DNA of 12,601 nt, taken from Porticoccaceae bacterium. Lineage in GTDB: Bacteria; Pseudomonadota; Gammaproteobacteria; Pseudomonadales; Porticoccaceae. Shown piece after piece: positions 1 through 8,638 of the stretch (within the stretch, counting starts at the first letter, position 1; each line of letters starts with the position of its first letter). Both the position numbers and the translations under genes were made by a program. The notes under the pieces were generated by a model, which was not told the origin of the DNA, ran no database searches, and saw only the letters and a program-made list of their open reading frames with translations. Location: positions 9,098-21,698 of the forward strand of contig DLXZ01000067.1 of NCBI GenBank assembly GCA_003448675.1, given 5' to 3'.

Positions 1-429
1 TCCATTGCTAGCCTAATCAAAAGCTATCCAGAGCTTCAGGGGCGGAAGGAGTTGGTAGTGGTTGTCAACAAAATTGACTTGGTAGACTGGGAACTCGAGA
101 TTGAGCCAGATTATCCTCAATGTATTCCGGTATCTGCATTGAGTGGCCAGGGTTTAGGGGTTCTGCGAGGCTGTATTGAAAGCCTTGGTAACAATCACGG
201 TGATGGGCAGGGTGTTTATACCGCGAGAAGGCGGCATGTTGAAGCATTGGAAAAAGCCCACCAGAGCTTGTTTGCCGCTCGGGATCAGCTTGCTCTAAGT
301 AACAGTGGAAGCGAGCTGGCGGCGGAGGATTTACGACAGGCACAACAACAACTTGGGGCCATAACTGGTGCGGTGACGAGTGATGATCTTTTGGGAGAAA
401 TATTTGCCGGTTTTTGTATCGGTAAATAG
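1..429 (+). CDS. mnmE: tRNA modification GTPase MnmE, C-terminal part (5' end outside window)
   Basis: The reading frame is open from base 1 and ends at TAG 427-429, giving the last 142 residues of a protein of roughly 450. It contains the G4 nucleotide-specificity motif NKID (bases 67-78), a G5-type motif SALSG soon after, a helical region, and the diagnostic C-terminus FCIGK with the near-invariant Cys of the MnmE family. MnmE is a dimerising, K+-stimulated GTPase that works with MnmG in the cytoplasm to install the 5-carboxymethylaminomethyl group on wobble U34 of certain tRNAs. The G1-G3 motifs and the N-terminal folate-binding domain lie upstream of the window. The gene points toward dnaA and ends 365 bases before its start. 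I see no clear terminator after the stop. Confidence 0.96.
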   Translation, partial: SIASLIKSYPELQGRKELVVVVNKIDLVDWELEIEPDYPQCIPVSALSGQGLGVLRGCIESLGNNHGDGQGVYTARRRHVEALEKAHQSLFAARDQLALSNSGSELAAEDLRQAQQQLGAITGAVTSDDLLGEIFAGFCIGK

Positions 430-535
430 CGAGAAGGAAGGCAAAAACTATTCTACAGAAGCTCCATATCATAAAAAGGCGACTGATCACTTACCCGCGC
501 TAATAGTCACTGTAAACTCACCAGATACTAATAAG

Positions 536-544
536 TTACCCACA
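536..544 (+). promoter_or_regulatory. DnaA box TTACCCACA
   Basis: TTACCCACA differs at one position from the TTATNCACA consensus. It forms an inverted pair with the box at 593-601, and the shared 10-mer is TTACCCACAG. Confidence 0.75.
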
Positions 545-592
545 GCTTCCCAACAGGGTTGGTTAAATAATGTTCAGTTGGGTTCGGTTTTC

Positions 593-601
593 TGTGGGTA
601 A
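593..601 (-). promoter_or_regulatory. DnaA box TTACCCACA, reverse orientation
   Basis: TGTGGGTAA on the plus strand is the reverse complement of TTACCCACA. It is 48 bases from its inverted partner at 536-544 and about 30 bases left of the A/T-rich segment. Confidence 0.75.
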
Positions 602-632
602 TATGTTGGGCAGTTTAAGCTGTAACTAGCTG

Positions 633-683
633 AAAAATAACGATTATATTTTTTTGTTCGGGTTCAAAAAAAATTTAGAAATA
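633..683. other. A/T-rich segment, likely DNA unwinding element
   Basis: 42 of these 51 bases are A or T, including runs of T and of A, between the DnaA box at 593-601 and the perfect box at 684-692. An A/T-rich block beside DnaA boxes is where DnaA normally melts the origin. The role is inferred from composition and position. No clear repeated 13-mer was found. Confidence 0.6.
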
Positions 684-692
684 TGTGGATAA
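684..692 (-). promoter_or_regulatory. Perfect DnaA box TTATCCACA, reverse orientation
   Basis: TGTGGATAA is the exact reverse complement of TTATCCACA, the strongest class of DnaA site. It abuts the A/T-rich segment and lies about 100 bases before the dnaA start, so it may serve both origin opening and dnaA autoregulation. Confidence 0.88.
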
Positions 693-782
693 GCTACTGC
701 GAACCTTATAGACTGGCCGGATGATTTATACGCGGGCGTGACATAATAATAATGGCGCTCACAACAACATTTGTCGCTCAAC

Positions 783-788
783 AAGGAG
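783..788 (+). promoter_or_regulatory. Ribosome binding site that fixes the dnaA start
   Basis: AAGGAG is six bases before the TTG at 795. This favours 795 over the in-frame TTG at 771, which would place this ribosome site inside the coding sequence and has no comparable site upstream. Confidence 0.8.
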
Positions 789-794
789 TTAAGT

Positions 795-2327
795 TTGTCT
801 TCAAATATCTGGCAACTTTGTTTAAGCCAGCTTCAAGAAGAGCTGCCCTCGCAACAGTTCAACACATGGATAAAACCACTCCAGTGTGCCTATGATGCAG
901 ATACCCGAAACGTTTGTTTGCGGGCGCCTAATCAATTTGTCATGGATTGGGTTGAAGATAAATTTCTCAGCAGAATAGATGAGCTTTTCAATCAGTTTGG
1001 CGCGCAACCGAATGATATTGAATTGGTCGCCATGATCACAGACAGGGCACCCGTGTTTACTAGGGAATGCCAGAATAATGTTCATCCCGATCATGTCACA
1101 AGGCCGGCTACTAACCCGTCGATTGAATCGACAGTACAGGCGGAAACCAACGGCCAGGTTCAAGAAGGTGAACTGACTCCCCGGTCTTTGGGTTTTGAGC
1201 ATGCAAAAACCAACGGGATACAAGTCCAGCCCGAGAGAAAGTTAAACGGGGAAAGCCCTGTAGCAAACCTTGCTCGGCCCAGTACGGGCCGGAATGTGGT
1301 AGATCACGAAGGGCGCCTCAACCCGTACTTTCGCTTTGATAATTTTATCGAGGGCAAATCCAACCAGATGGCTCGGGCCGCTGCCCAACAGGTGGCTCAA
1401 AACCCAGGAGGTGCTTATAACCCTCTGTTTATCTATGGTGGTGTTGGCCTGGGTAAAACCCATCTTATGCATGCCGTGGGTAATGCACTTCGGGAACGTA
1501 AACCTGATGCGAAAATTGTTTATCTGCACTCGGAGCGTTTTGTCGCGGATATGGTGAAAGCTCTGCAACTTAACGCGATTAATGACTTTAAAAGGTTCTA
1601 TCGTTCAGTAGATGCCTTGCTTATCGATGATATCCAGTTTTTTGCCAAAAAAGACCGAAGCCAGGAAGAATTTTTTCACACCTTCAATGCCCTATTGGAA
1701 GGCGGCCACCAGATGATCCTTACCTGTGATCGTTACCCAAAAGCTATAACTGATGTCGAGGAGCGGTTAAAATCACGATTCAGCTGGGGCCTAACGGTGG
1801 AGGTTGATGCGCCGGATCTGGAGACCAGGGTAGCAATTTTGATTGAAAAGGCCCACCAGGCCGACATTGACCTGCCCCACGAATCGGCGTTTTTTATTGC
1901 TCAACGGGTGAGTTCCAATGTGCGCGAGCTGGAAGGCGCGCTAAAGCGCGTTATAGCTGGTGCTCGCTTTACTGGTCAGCCCATTGATATTGACTTGGTG
2001 AGAGAGTCTCTTAAGGATCTCTTGGCGCTGCAGAACAAGTTAATCACCATTGACAATATTCAGCGGGTAGCAGCGGATTATTACAAGCTGAAAATATCTG
2101 ACATGCTGTCAAAAAAGCGTAGCCGTTCCATAGCACGCCCTCGACAAGTAGCCATGGCATTGGCCAAGGAAATGACCGACCATAGCCTGCCAGAGATTGG
2201 TGATGCTTTTGGTGGCAGGGATCACACGACGGTCCTCCATGCCTGCCGTAAGATAGAGGAATTACAGGCGACAAACACTGAAATTCGGGAAGATATTAAA
2301 AAGCTAACACGAGCATTAAAAAGCTAA
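795..2327 (+). CDS. dnaA: Chromosomal replication initiator DnaA
   Basis: A 510-residue AAA+ initiator that binds oriC boxes, oligomerises with ATP, melts the origin and helps load DnaB helicase. The TTG start gives the N-terminus MSSNIWQLC, which matches the family's typical start (MSxxLWQxC), and AAGGAG lies six bases upstream. Domain I (about 1-85) includes [12 protein letters not shown] variable polar linker runs from about 90 to 170. The AAA+ domain has Walker A GGVGLGKT (215-222) and Walker B LLIDDIQF (275-282). Domain IV carries the DNA-binding signature [11 protein letters not shown] (473-483). Three in-frame stops in a row (TAA TAG TAA) end the gene. It leads the dnaA-dnaN-recF-gyrB cluster. 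The upstream DnaA boxes suggest autoregulation. I could not assign a convincing -35/-10 pair. Confidence 0.98.
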   Translation: MSSNIWQLCLSQLQEELPSQQFNTWIKPLQCAYDADTRNVCLRAPNQFVMDWVEDKFLSRIDELFNQFGAQPNDIELVAMITDRAPVFTRECQNNVHPDHVTRPATNPSIESTVQAETNGQVQEGELTPRSLGFEHAKTNGIQVQPERKLNGESPVANLARPSTGRNVVDHEGRLNPYFRFDNFIEGKSNQMARAAAQQVAQNPGGAYNPLFIYGGVGLGKTHLMHAVGNALRERKPDAKIVYLHSERFVADMVKALQLNAINDFKRFYRSVDALLIDDIQFFAKKDRSQEEFFHTFNALLEGGHQMILTCDRYPKAITDVEERLKSRFSWGLTVEVDAPDLETRVAILIEKAHQADIDLPHESAFFIAQRVSSNVRELEGALKRVIAGARFTGQPIDIDLVRESLKDLLALQNKLITIDNIQRVAADYYKLKISDMLSKKRSRSIARPRQVAMALAKEMTDHSLPEIGDAFGGRDHTTVLHACRKIEELQATNTEIREDIKKLTRALKS

Positions 2328-2374
2328 TAGTAAGCGCCCACTTTCAACAAAGATGTTATTTTTAGAGATTCAAG

Positions 2375-3478
2375 ATGAAGTTTACGGTTGATAAAGAAAC
2401 CCTGTTGAGGCAATTACAGCTTGTTGTTGGCGTAGTTGAGCGGCGCCAAACGCTGCCGGTTCTTTCCAATGTGCTGGTCAAACTTGAAGATAACCGCCTC
2501 GCTATTACGGGTACGGATCTGGAGGTTGAGATCCTCAGCCAGGAGACGTTGAGTGACTCGGGCCTGGTTGCAGGTGAAACAACGGTGCCAGCACGAAAAT
2601 TACTGGATATTTGCCGCTCACTGCCCGATGAAGCCCAGCTTAACTTTTCCACTGACAATCAGCGAGCCACTATTTCGAGTGGCCGCAGCAGGTTTACCCT
2701 GGCAACCATGCCAGCAAACGAGTTCCCCAGCGTTGATAGCGGTAGCGGCAACCTGGAGCTTGAATGCCCCTCGGAACAAATAAAATATCTAATCGACAAA
2801 ACGGCGTTTGCCATGGCCCACCAAGACGTCAGGTATTACCTGAATGGTATGTTGTGGGAGGCCAGTAAGGGGCAGTTAAGGGCGGTTGCCACCGACGGTC
2901 ATCGTCTAGCCATGACCACCCTTGAAGCGCCTGTTGGTCAAGCGGACAAAACGCAGTCTATTCTGCCACGCAAAGGTGTTGTTGAGTTATCACGCTTGCT
3001 TGGAGATCAGGGACAGGTTGTCATAAGCTTGGGTGATAACCATATTCGAGTTAAGGGCGAGGGTTTTGTTTTCACCTCCAAGCTTGTTGATGGTGCTTAC
3101 CCAGATTACGACAGGGTTTTGCCAAAGGATGGTAGCCTCAAAATTGTTGGTGAGGTGGAGGGCTTGAAACAGGCCTTCGGTAGAACCGCCATTTTGTCCA
3201 ATGAGAAGTATCGCGGTGTCCGTCTGGCTTTGACGGATAACCTATTGACCATGTCCGCGACCAACCCTGAACAGGAAGAAGCTCAGGAAGAAGTAGAAGT
3301 TGACTATGCGGGTGAGCCATTCGAGATTGGTTTTAATGTTAACTATATTCTTGATGTGCTGAATACCCTTAGTAGTGAAACCGTCAGTTTCACCCTTTCG
3401 GGCGCCAACAGTAGCGCGTTGCTGGAAGGTGAGGGGGATAAGGACTCTGTTTATGTGATTATGCCCATGCGCTTATGA
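2375..3478 (+). CDS. dnaN: DNA polymerase III beta subunit (sliding clamp)
   Basis: 367 residues, against 366 in E. coli. This is the ring-shaped dimeric clamp, loaded on DNA by the gamma complex, that tethers Pol III and other partners. The N-terminus MKFTVDKETLLRQL, the segment ATDGHRLAMT and the C-terminus YVIMPMRL are typical of the family. The protein divides into three similar domains of about 120 residues, as expected. The gene begins 47 bases after the dnaA stop with only a weak purine-rich ribosome site (AGAG at 2364-2367). Co-transcription with dnaA is likely from spacing, but a promoter inside dnaA cannot be excluded by eye. Confidence 0.98.
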   Translation: MKFTVDKETLLRQLQLVVGVVERRQTLPVLSNVLVKLEDNRLAITGTDLEVEILSQETLSDSGLVAGETTVPARKLLDICRSLPDEAQLNFSTDNQRATISSGRSRFTLATMPANEFPSVDSGSGNLELECPSEQIKYLIDKTAFAMAHQDVRYYLNGMLWEASKGQLRAVATDGHRLAMTTLEAPVGQADKTQSILPRKGVVELSRLLGDQGQVVISLGDNHIRVKGEGFVFTSKLVDGAYPDYDRVLPKDGSLKIVGEVEGLKQAFGRTAILSNEKYRGVRLALTDNLLTMSATNPEQEEAQEEVEVDYAGEPFEIGFNVNYILDVLNTLSSETVSFTLSGANSSALLEGEGDKDSVYVIMPMRL

Positions 3479-3516
3479 GTAATAAGACGCCATTAACGGG
3501 CTGATTTCAGCAACTT

Positions 3517-4647
3517 ATGCACCTTAGCAAGATCAATGTGCGGGGCATACGCAATATCAAGCAAGCGGCACTGAGTCCCTCACCCTCAATAAACATCATC
3601 TATGGCCGCAATGGCAGCGGAAAAACCAGTTTGCTGGAGGCAATTTATTTGTTGGGCCGGGGTCGTTCATTTCGCAGCCCCCGGCTAAGGTCAGTGATTA
3701 ATACCGAGAGCCCAGAATGCCTGGTGTTCGCGGTATTGAATGACGGGCCTGAAGGGCAGAGCTGCAATGAAACGCCCATAGGTGTCAGGCGCTCGGGCAG
3801 TGGAGAGTTTCAGTTTAAGATAGCTGGACAGCAGGTCTATACCGCTTCTCTCTTGGCTGAAAAGCTTCCGACCTTAGTGGTTAACAGCGACACTTTTGCT
3901 CTGGTTGACGGCAGCCCCGGGGATCGGCGGCGCTTTCTGGACTGGGGAGTGTTTCACGTGGAACAAGCGCCTAGGGAGCTTTGGCGTAAGCATCAGCGAG
4001 TCTTGAAACAGCGCAATAACCTTCTGCGTCGTGGTAAAATCGACCGTGAACAATTACAGGTATGGGATAGGGAGTTCGCGGAATTAAGCGAGCAGGTCGC
4101 CGACTATAGAGAGTCTTACTTCGCTCGGTTTGTGCCGGAGTGTCAAGCAGCATATAAGGCATTAAGCGGGGAAGAAGTCGACCTTGAAATAGAATTGTTT
4201 CCTGGTTGGCAAAAAAAAACATCTCTTCGAGACGAGCTGAAGGCCAGTTTTCAGCGAGATAAGCAAAGCAAAACCACCAATGTCGGAGCCCATCGAGCGG
4301 ATTTGAAGCTTAAGTGTGGTGGTCGGTCAGCGGTAGAAGTGCTGTCTCGCGGACAGATCAAGCTACTGGTGCTGGCAATGCAGTTGGCTCAGGGGCGTAT
4401 TCTCCGAAAAATAAAGAGACGGGACTGTATCTACCTTCTCGATGATTTAGCGGCGGAACTGGATCGTATGAATCTGTCGCGCTGCTTGGCGTTCCTCGCA
4501 GATCAACGCGACCAGGTCTTTTTAACGGGAACTGATCGGCATACTTTATTGAGTGTAATGCCAGAGCGGATATATCAAGATCCGGCAGTGTTTCACGTGG
4601 AACAAGGTGTGGTTACTGCAGAGCCTTTGGCTGATGCTGTTAGATAA
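3517..4647 (+). CDS. recF: DNA replication and repair protein RecF
   Basis: 376-residue SMC-like ABC ATPase that, with RecO and RecR, helps load RecA at single-strand gaps and protects stalled forks. Walker A is GRNGSGKT (30-37), the ABC signature is LSRGQ (276-280), and Walker B is YLLDD ending in Asp309-Asp310. The conserved DWGVFHVE segment is also present. The length matches the family. It lies 38 bases after dnaN, and gyrB's ribosome site overlaps its stop codon. Unusually, the codons for VFHVEQ occur twice, in the middle and near the C-terminus, and both copies form the same parS-like 16-mer (3950-3965 and 4589-4604). The gene therefore probably serves both as coding sequence and as a ParB loading region. 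The ribosome site before the ATG is weak, which fits translational coupling. Confidence 0.97.
   Translation: MHLSKINVRGIRNIKQAALSPSPSINIIYGRNGSGKTSLLEAIYLLGRGRSFRSPRLRSVINTESPECLVFAVLNDGPEGQSCNETPIGVRRSGSGEFQFKIAGQQVYTASLLAEKLPTLVVNSDTFALVDGSPGDRRRFLDWGVFHVEQAPRELWRKHQRVLKQRNNLLRRGKIDREQLQVWDREFAELSEQVADYRESYFARFVPECQAAYKALSGEEVDLEIELFPGWQKKTSLRDELKASFQRDKQSKTTNVGAHRADLKLKCGGRSAVEVLSRGQIKLLVLAMQLAQGRILRKIKRRDCIYLLDDLAAELDRMNLSRCLAFLADQRDQVFLTGTDRHTLLSVMPERIYQDPAVFHVEQGVVTAEPLADAVR
3950..3965. promoter_or_regulatory. parS: parS-like centromere site 1 (inside recF)
   Basis: TGTTTCACGTGGAACA fits the broadly conserved chromosomal parS pattern TGTTNCACGTGNAACA at every defined position. The only imperfection in the dyad is the pair of free N positions. 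Chromosomal ParB recognises this element near the origin, spreads on DNA and works with ParA and condensin. It lies about 3.2 kb from oriC. It is read in frame as Val-Phe-His-Val-Glu-Gln in a conserved RecF segment. Confidence 0.88.
4589..4604. promoter_or_regulatory. parS: parS-like centromere site 2 (3' end of recF)
   Basis: This is the identical 16-mer TGTTTCACGTGGAACA, 639 bases (213 codons) after site 1 and in the same reading frame, again giving Val-Phe-His-Val-Glu-Gln. A chance second exact copy of a 16-mer within one gene is very unlikely, so selection for ParB binding is the natural reading. ParB itself is not in the window. Confidence 0.88.
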
Positions 4648-4656
4648 AGGGTATGA

Positions 4657-7074
<2,418 letters not shown>

Positions 7075-7077
7075 CGC

Positions 7078-7093
7078 AAGTAAGCACTTACTT
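7078..7093. repeat. Short inverted repeat between convergent genes
   Basis: AAGTAAG-CA-CTTACTT has two perfect 7-base arms around two bases, directly after the 12-base palindrome CTAGATATCTAG at 7063-7074. It lies at the convergence point of gyrB and the minus-strand small gene. The arms are A/T-rich and no T-run follows on either strand, so I do not call it an intrinsic terminator, though a weak bidirectional stop is possible. Confidence 0.4.
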
Positions 7094-7259
7094 AGTCGCC
7101 TTCTCGCTTATCCCAGATGTCTCCATCAGCACTGCGTCGGCCTTTATTTTTTCTGCGGTTCTCGTTATCCAGCTCAAAACGAATCTCGACGCGACGATCA
7201 GAGTTTTTTCTGCGCTGCTCTCTGCGTTGTTCCGGCCCAGTGTATTCATTATCAGCCAT
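7092..7259 (-). CDS. Small highly charged protein (55 aa), function unknown
   Basis: Reading leftward from ATG (7259-7257) to TAA (7094-7092) gives 55 residues beginning MADNEYTGPEQRREQRRK and ending DIWDKREGD. It has 12 Arg and 4 Lys against 14 Asp/Glu, five Arg-Arg pairs spread along its length, and the central stretch DRRVEIRFEL. There is no signal peptide, membrane segment or cysteine. A strong ribosome site, AGGAG, lies eight bases before the ATG, which is the best evidence that it is translated. It sits 81 bases downstream of the plsC-like gene on the same strand and may be the last gene of the glyQ operon or have its own promoter. I recall similar small GPERR/DRR-type proteins in proteobacteria but cannot name a family or function. 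Nucleic-acid or protein binding is only a guess from composition. Confidence 0.72.
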   Translation of the reverse strand: MADNEYTGPEQRREQRRKNSDRRVEIRFELDNENRRKNKGRRSADGDIWDKREGD

Positions 7260-7340
7260 TATCAACTCCTTGTAGCTCGTACCAGCGAAGATGCTTTCAA
7301 AGCGGCCAGTCTAGCAGGAAATCAAAATTTTAAGCAGTGT

Positions 7341-8066
7341 CTAGGCAGGAAAGTTTGAAACCGTCGATGTTATCCAGGCTTTGATGCTGGCGGTTAACTC
7401 CTTACTGTCCATGCCTGAGTTCTCCGGTAAAACTGGCGTACCGATAACGACTCTTATGGTACCCGGGTGCTTTAAAAAGCGGTGGGCCGGCCAGTGTTTG
7501 CCCGCGTTGTGGGCAATCGGCACCAGTGGGGCTTTTGCAGCTATTGCCAGTGCCGCCCCACTGCGTCCGTAATTGCCGATTTTCCCAGCCTCGATGCGAG
7601 TGCCTTCAGGGTAGATCAAGACATTATTTCCTTCCTCCAGGCGTAACTTCCCCTGGTTCAGTATCTCGCGTAGTGCGGCACGTGGATTGGATCTGTCGAT
7701 GGCGATAGGTTTGGTCATGGCCAGGCCCCAGCCAAACAGGGGGATGCGTAGTAGTTCCTGTTTAAGGATGGTGCTAACCGGGCGCAATAGTCTCTGTAAA
7801 TAGTAGGTCTCCCAGGCGGACTGATGGTTGCTGAGCGCAACGAAGGGGACGTCCGGGATGTTTTCCAGGCCTTCCACATGCAGGCGCACGCCGCAACTAA
7901 GGTTCAACCAGCGGACAATAAGGGCATTGGCGAGGGTGATAAAGTGTTGACGTAGGCGGTAAGGCATCGCGAAGCCGACAGTACATCCGAGCACGGAGAA
8001 CACCCCCACCAGAGGCAGATAACCCAAATAAAAAAGGCTGGAACGAATGGTCATCAGCACTTTCAT
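7341..8066 (-). CDS. plsC: 1-acyl-sn-glycerol-3-phosphate acyltransferase (PlsC family)
   Basis: 241-residue inner-membrane acyltransferase expected to transfer a fatty acyl group to lysophosphatidic acid, making phosphatidic acid. A hydrophobic segment spans about residues 9-33. The catalytic motif is HQSAWE (81-86), with Glu where the classic form is HX4D. IAIDRSN (121-127) and YPEGTR (152-157) are the acceptor-binding motifs, and VPIA (182-185) is the fourth. The position between gyrB and gmhB matches the Pseudomonas acyltransferase called lptA or hdtS in different species, so the substrate could differ from canonical PlsC and the symbol is a family-level choice. GAGGA overlaps the end of gmhB nine bases before the ATG. 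The gene starts 12 bases after the gmhB stop, so it is almost certainly co-transcribed. Confidence 0.9.
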   Translation of the reverse strand: MKVLMTIRSSLFYLGYLPLVGVFSVLGCTVGFAMPYRLRQHFITLANALIVRWLNLSCGVRLHVEGLENIPDVPFVALSNHQSAWETYYLQRLLRPVSTILKQELLRIPLFGWGLAMTKPIAIDRSNPRAALREILNQGKLRLEEGNNVLIYPEGTRIEAGKIGNYGRSGAALAIAAKAPLVPIAHNAGKHWPAHRFLKHPGTIRVVIGTPVLPENSGMDSKELTASIKAWITSTVSNFPA

Positions 8067-8078
8067 AACCCAGTGTCC

Positions 8079-8630
8079 TCAAACCTGGAGCAAAGCAGCC
8101 ACTGCGGCTGATAAGTTGTCGTAGACCAGGACATCGGCATAGGCGTGATTTTCCGGTTGAGACAATGTTTCTTCCGTGATTTTTCCCTTGCCGGTTCGGA
8201 CCAGCATCAGGCGACAACCCAGTTCTCGCCCTGCCTGGAGATCTCGCAAACTATCCCCGATTAAAGGTACGCCCACGAGCTCAGTTTGAAAGTCCTCTGC
8301 TATCGACAGTAAAAGCCCCGGTGCAGGCTTACGACAGGCACAACCTTCCTCTGGCAGATGAGGACAGTAATAAATACCCTCAATATGCCCGCCAGCGGCG
8401 TCAACCAGGTTGCGCAATTTTTCGTGCATGGTTTCCAGTTCATCCAGTCCAAACAGCCCGCGGGAAAGACCAGACTGATTGGTGGCCACCACTACCGCGT
8501 AGCCGGCCTGACTTAGCTTGGCGATGGCTTCGATGCTGCCGGGCAGGGGCCGCCATTCCTCGGCGCTTTTTATGTACTCATTGGAGTCATAATTAATGAC
8601 CCCGTCGCGATCCAGGATAATCAGCTTCAT
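8079..8630 (-). CDS. gmhB: D-glycero-beta-D-manno-heptose 1,7-bisphosphate 7-phosphatase
   Basis: 183-residue soluble HAD-superfamily phosphatase that removes the 7-phosphate in the ADP-heptose pathway for LPS inner core. HAD motif I is LDRDGVIN with the nucleophile Asp7 and acid/base Asp9, motif II is ATNQSG (49-54), and motif IV is GDSLRD with Asp126 and Asp130. A GmhB-type zinc loop has Cys89, His91, Cys97 and Cys99, followed by the substrate-specificity Arg100-Lys101. Length and motifs fit GmhB better than the histidinol-phosphatase it resembles. The start lies eight bases after the glyS stop without a clear ribosome site, suggesting re-initiation after glyS. It is followed closely by the acyltransferase, so two envelope-building genes ride behind glyQS. 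Confidence 0.94.
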   Translation of the reverse strand: MKLIILDRDGVINYDSNEYIKSAEEWRPLPGSIEAIAKLSQAGYAVVVATNQSGLSRGLFGLDELETMHEKLRNLVDAAGGHIEGIYYCPHLPEEGCACRKPAPGLLLSIAEDFQTELVGVPLIGDSLRDLQAGRELGCRLMLVRTGKGKITEETLSQPENHAYADVLVYDNLSAAVAALLQV

Positions 8631-8638
8631 GGAAGCAA

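Larger units (their letters stand above)
430..794. other. oriC: Chromosomal replication origin candidate (oriC), mnmE-dnaA intergenic region
   Basis: This 365-base gene-free stretch lies directly upstream of dnaA. It contains one perfect and two near-perfect DnaA boxes and an A/T-rich segment that could be the unwinding element. Together with the adjacent dnaA-dnaN-recF-gyrB cluster and nearby parS sites, this is the classic bacterial origin setting. Only one GATC is present (485-488), so the dense Dam/SeqA site cluster of enteric origins is missing. Weaker box-like 9-mers occur at 706-714 and 725-733. The dnaA-dnaN gap is only 47 bases, so this is the only intergenic candidate in the cluster. 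The extent is the whole intergenic gap, not a mapped minimal origin. Confidence 0.85.

Noticed and set aside
65..490. Minus-strand open frame across mnmE and into the origin
   Set aside because: It overlaps a clearly real mnmE end on the other strand and has no recognisable protein features.
771..794. Extended dnaA start at TTG 771
   Set aside because: No ribosome site upstream, the strong AAGGAG would lie inside the coding sequence, and the extra eight residues do not fit the DnaA N-terminus.
7260..7340. Possible promoter or terminator between the acyltransferase and the small gene
   Set aside because: Only a TTGAAA-like hexamer and A/T-rich runs are seen. No paired -10 or stem followed by a T-run was convincing.
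7679..7694. A third parS-like CACGTG core inside the plsC-like gene
   Set aside because: Only the CACGTG centre and a few flanking bases agree with the parS pattern. The outer arms (TGTT and AACA) are mostly missing.
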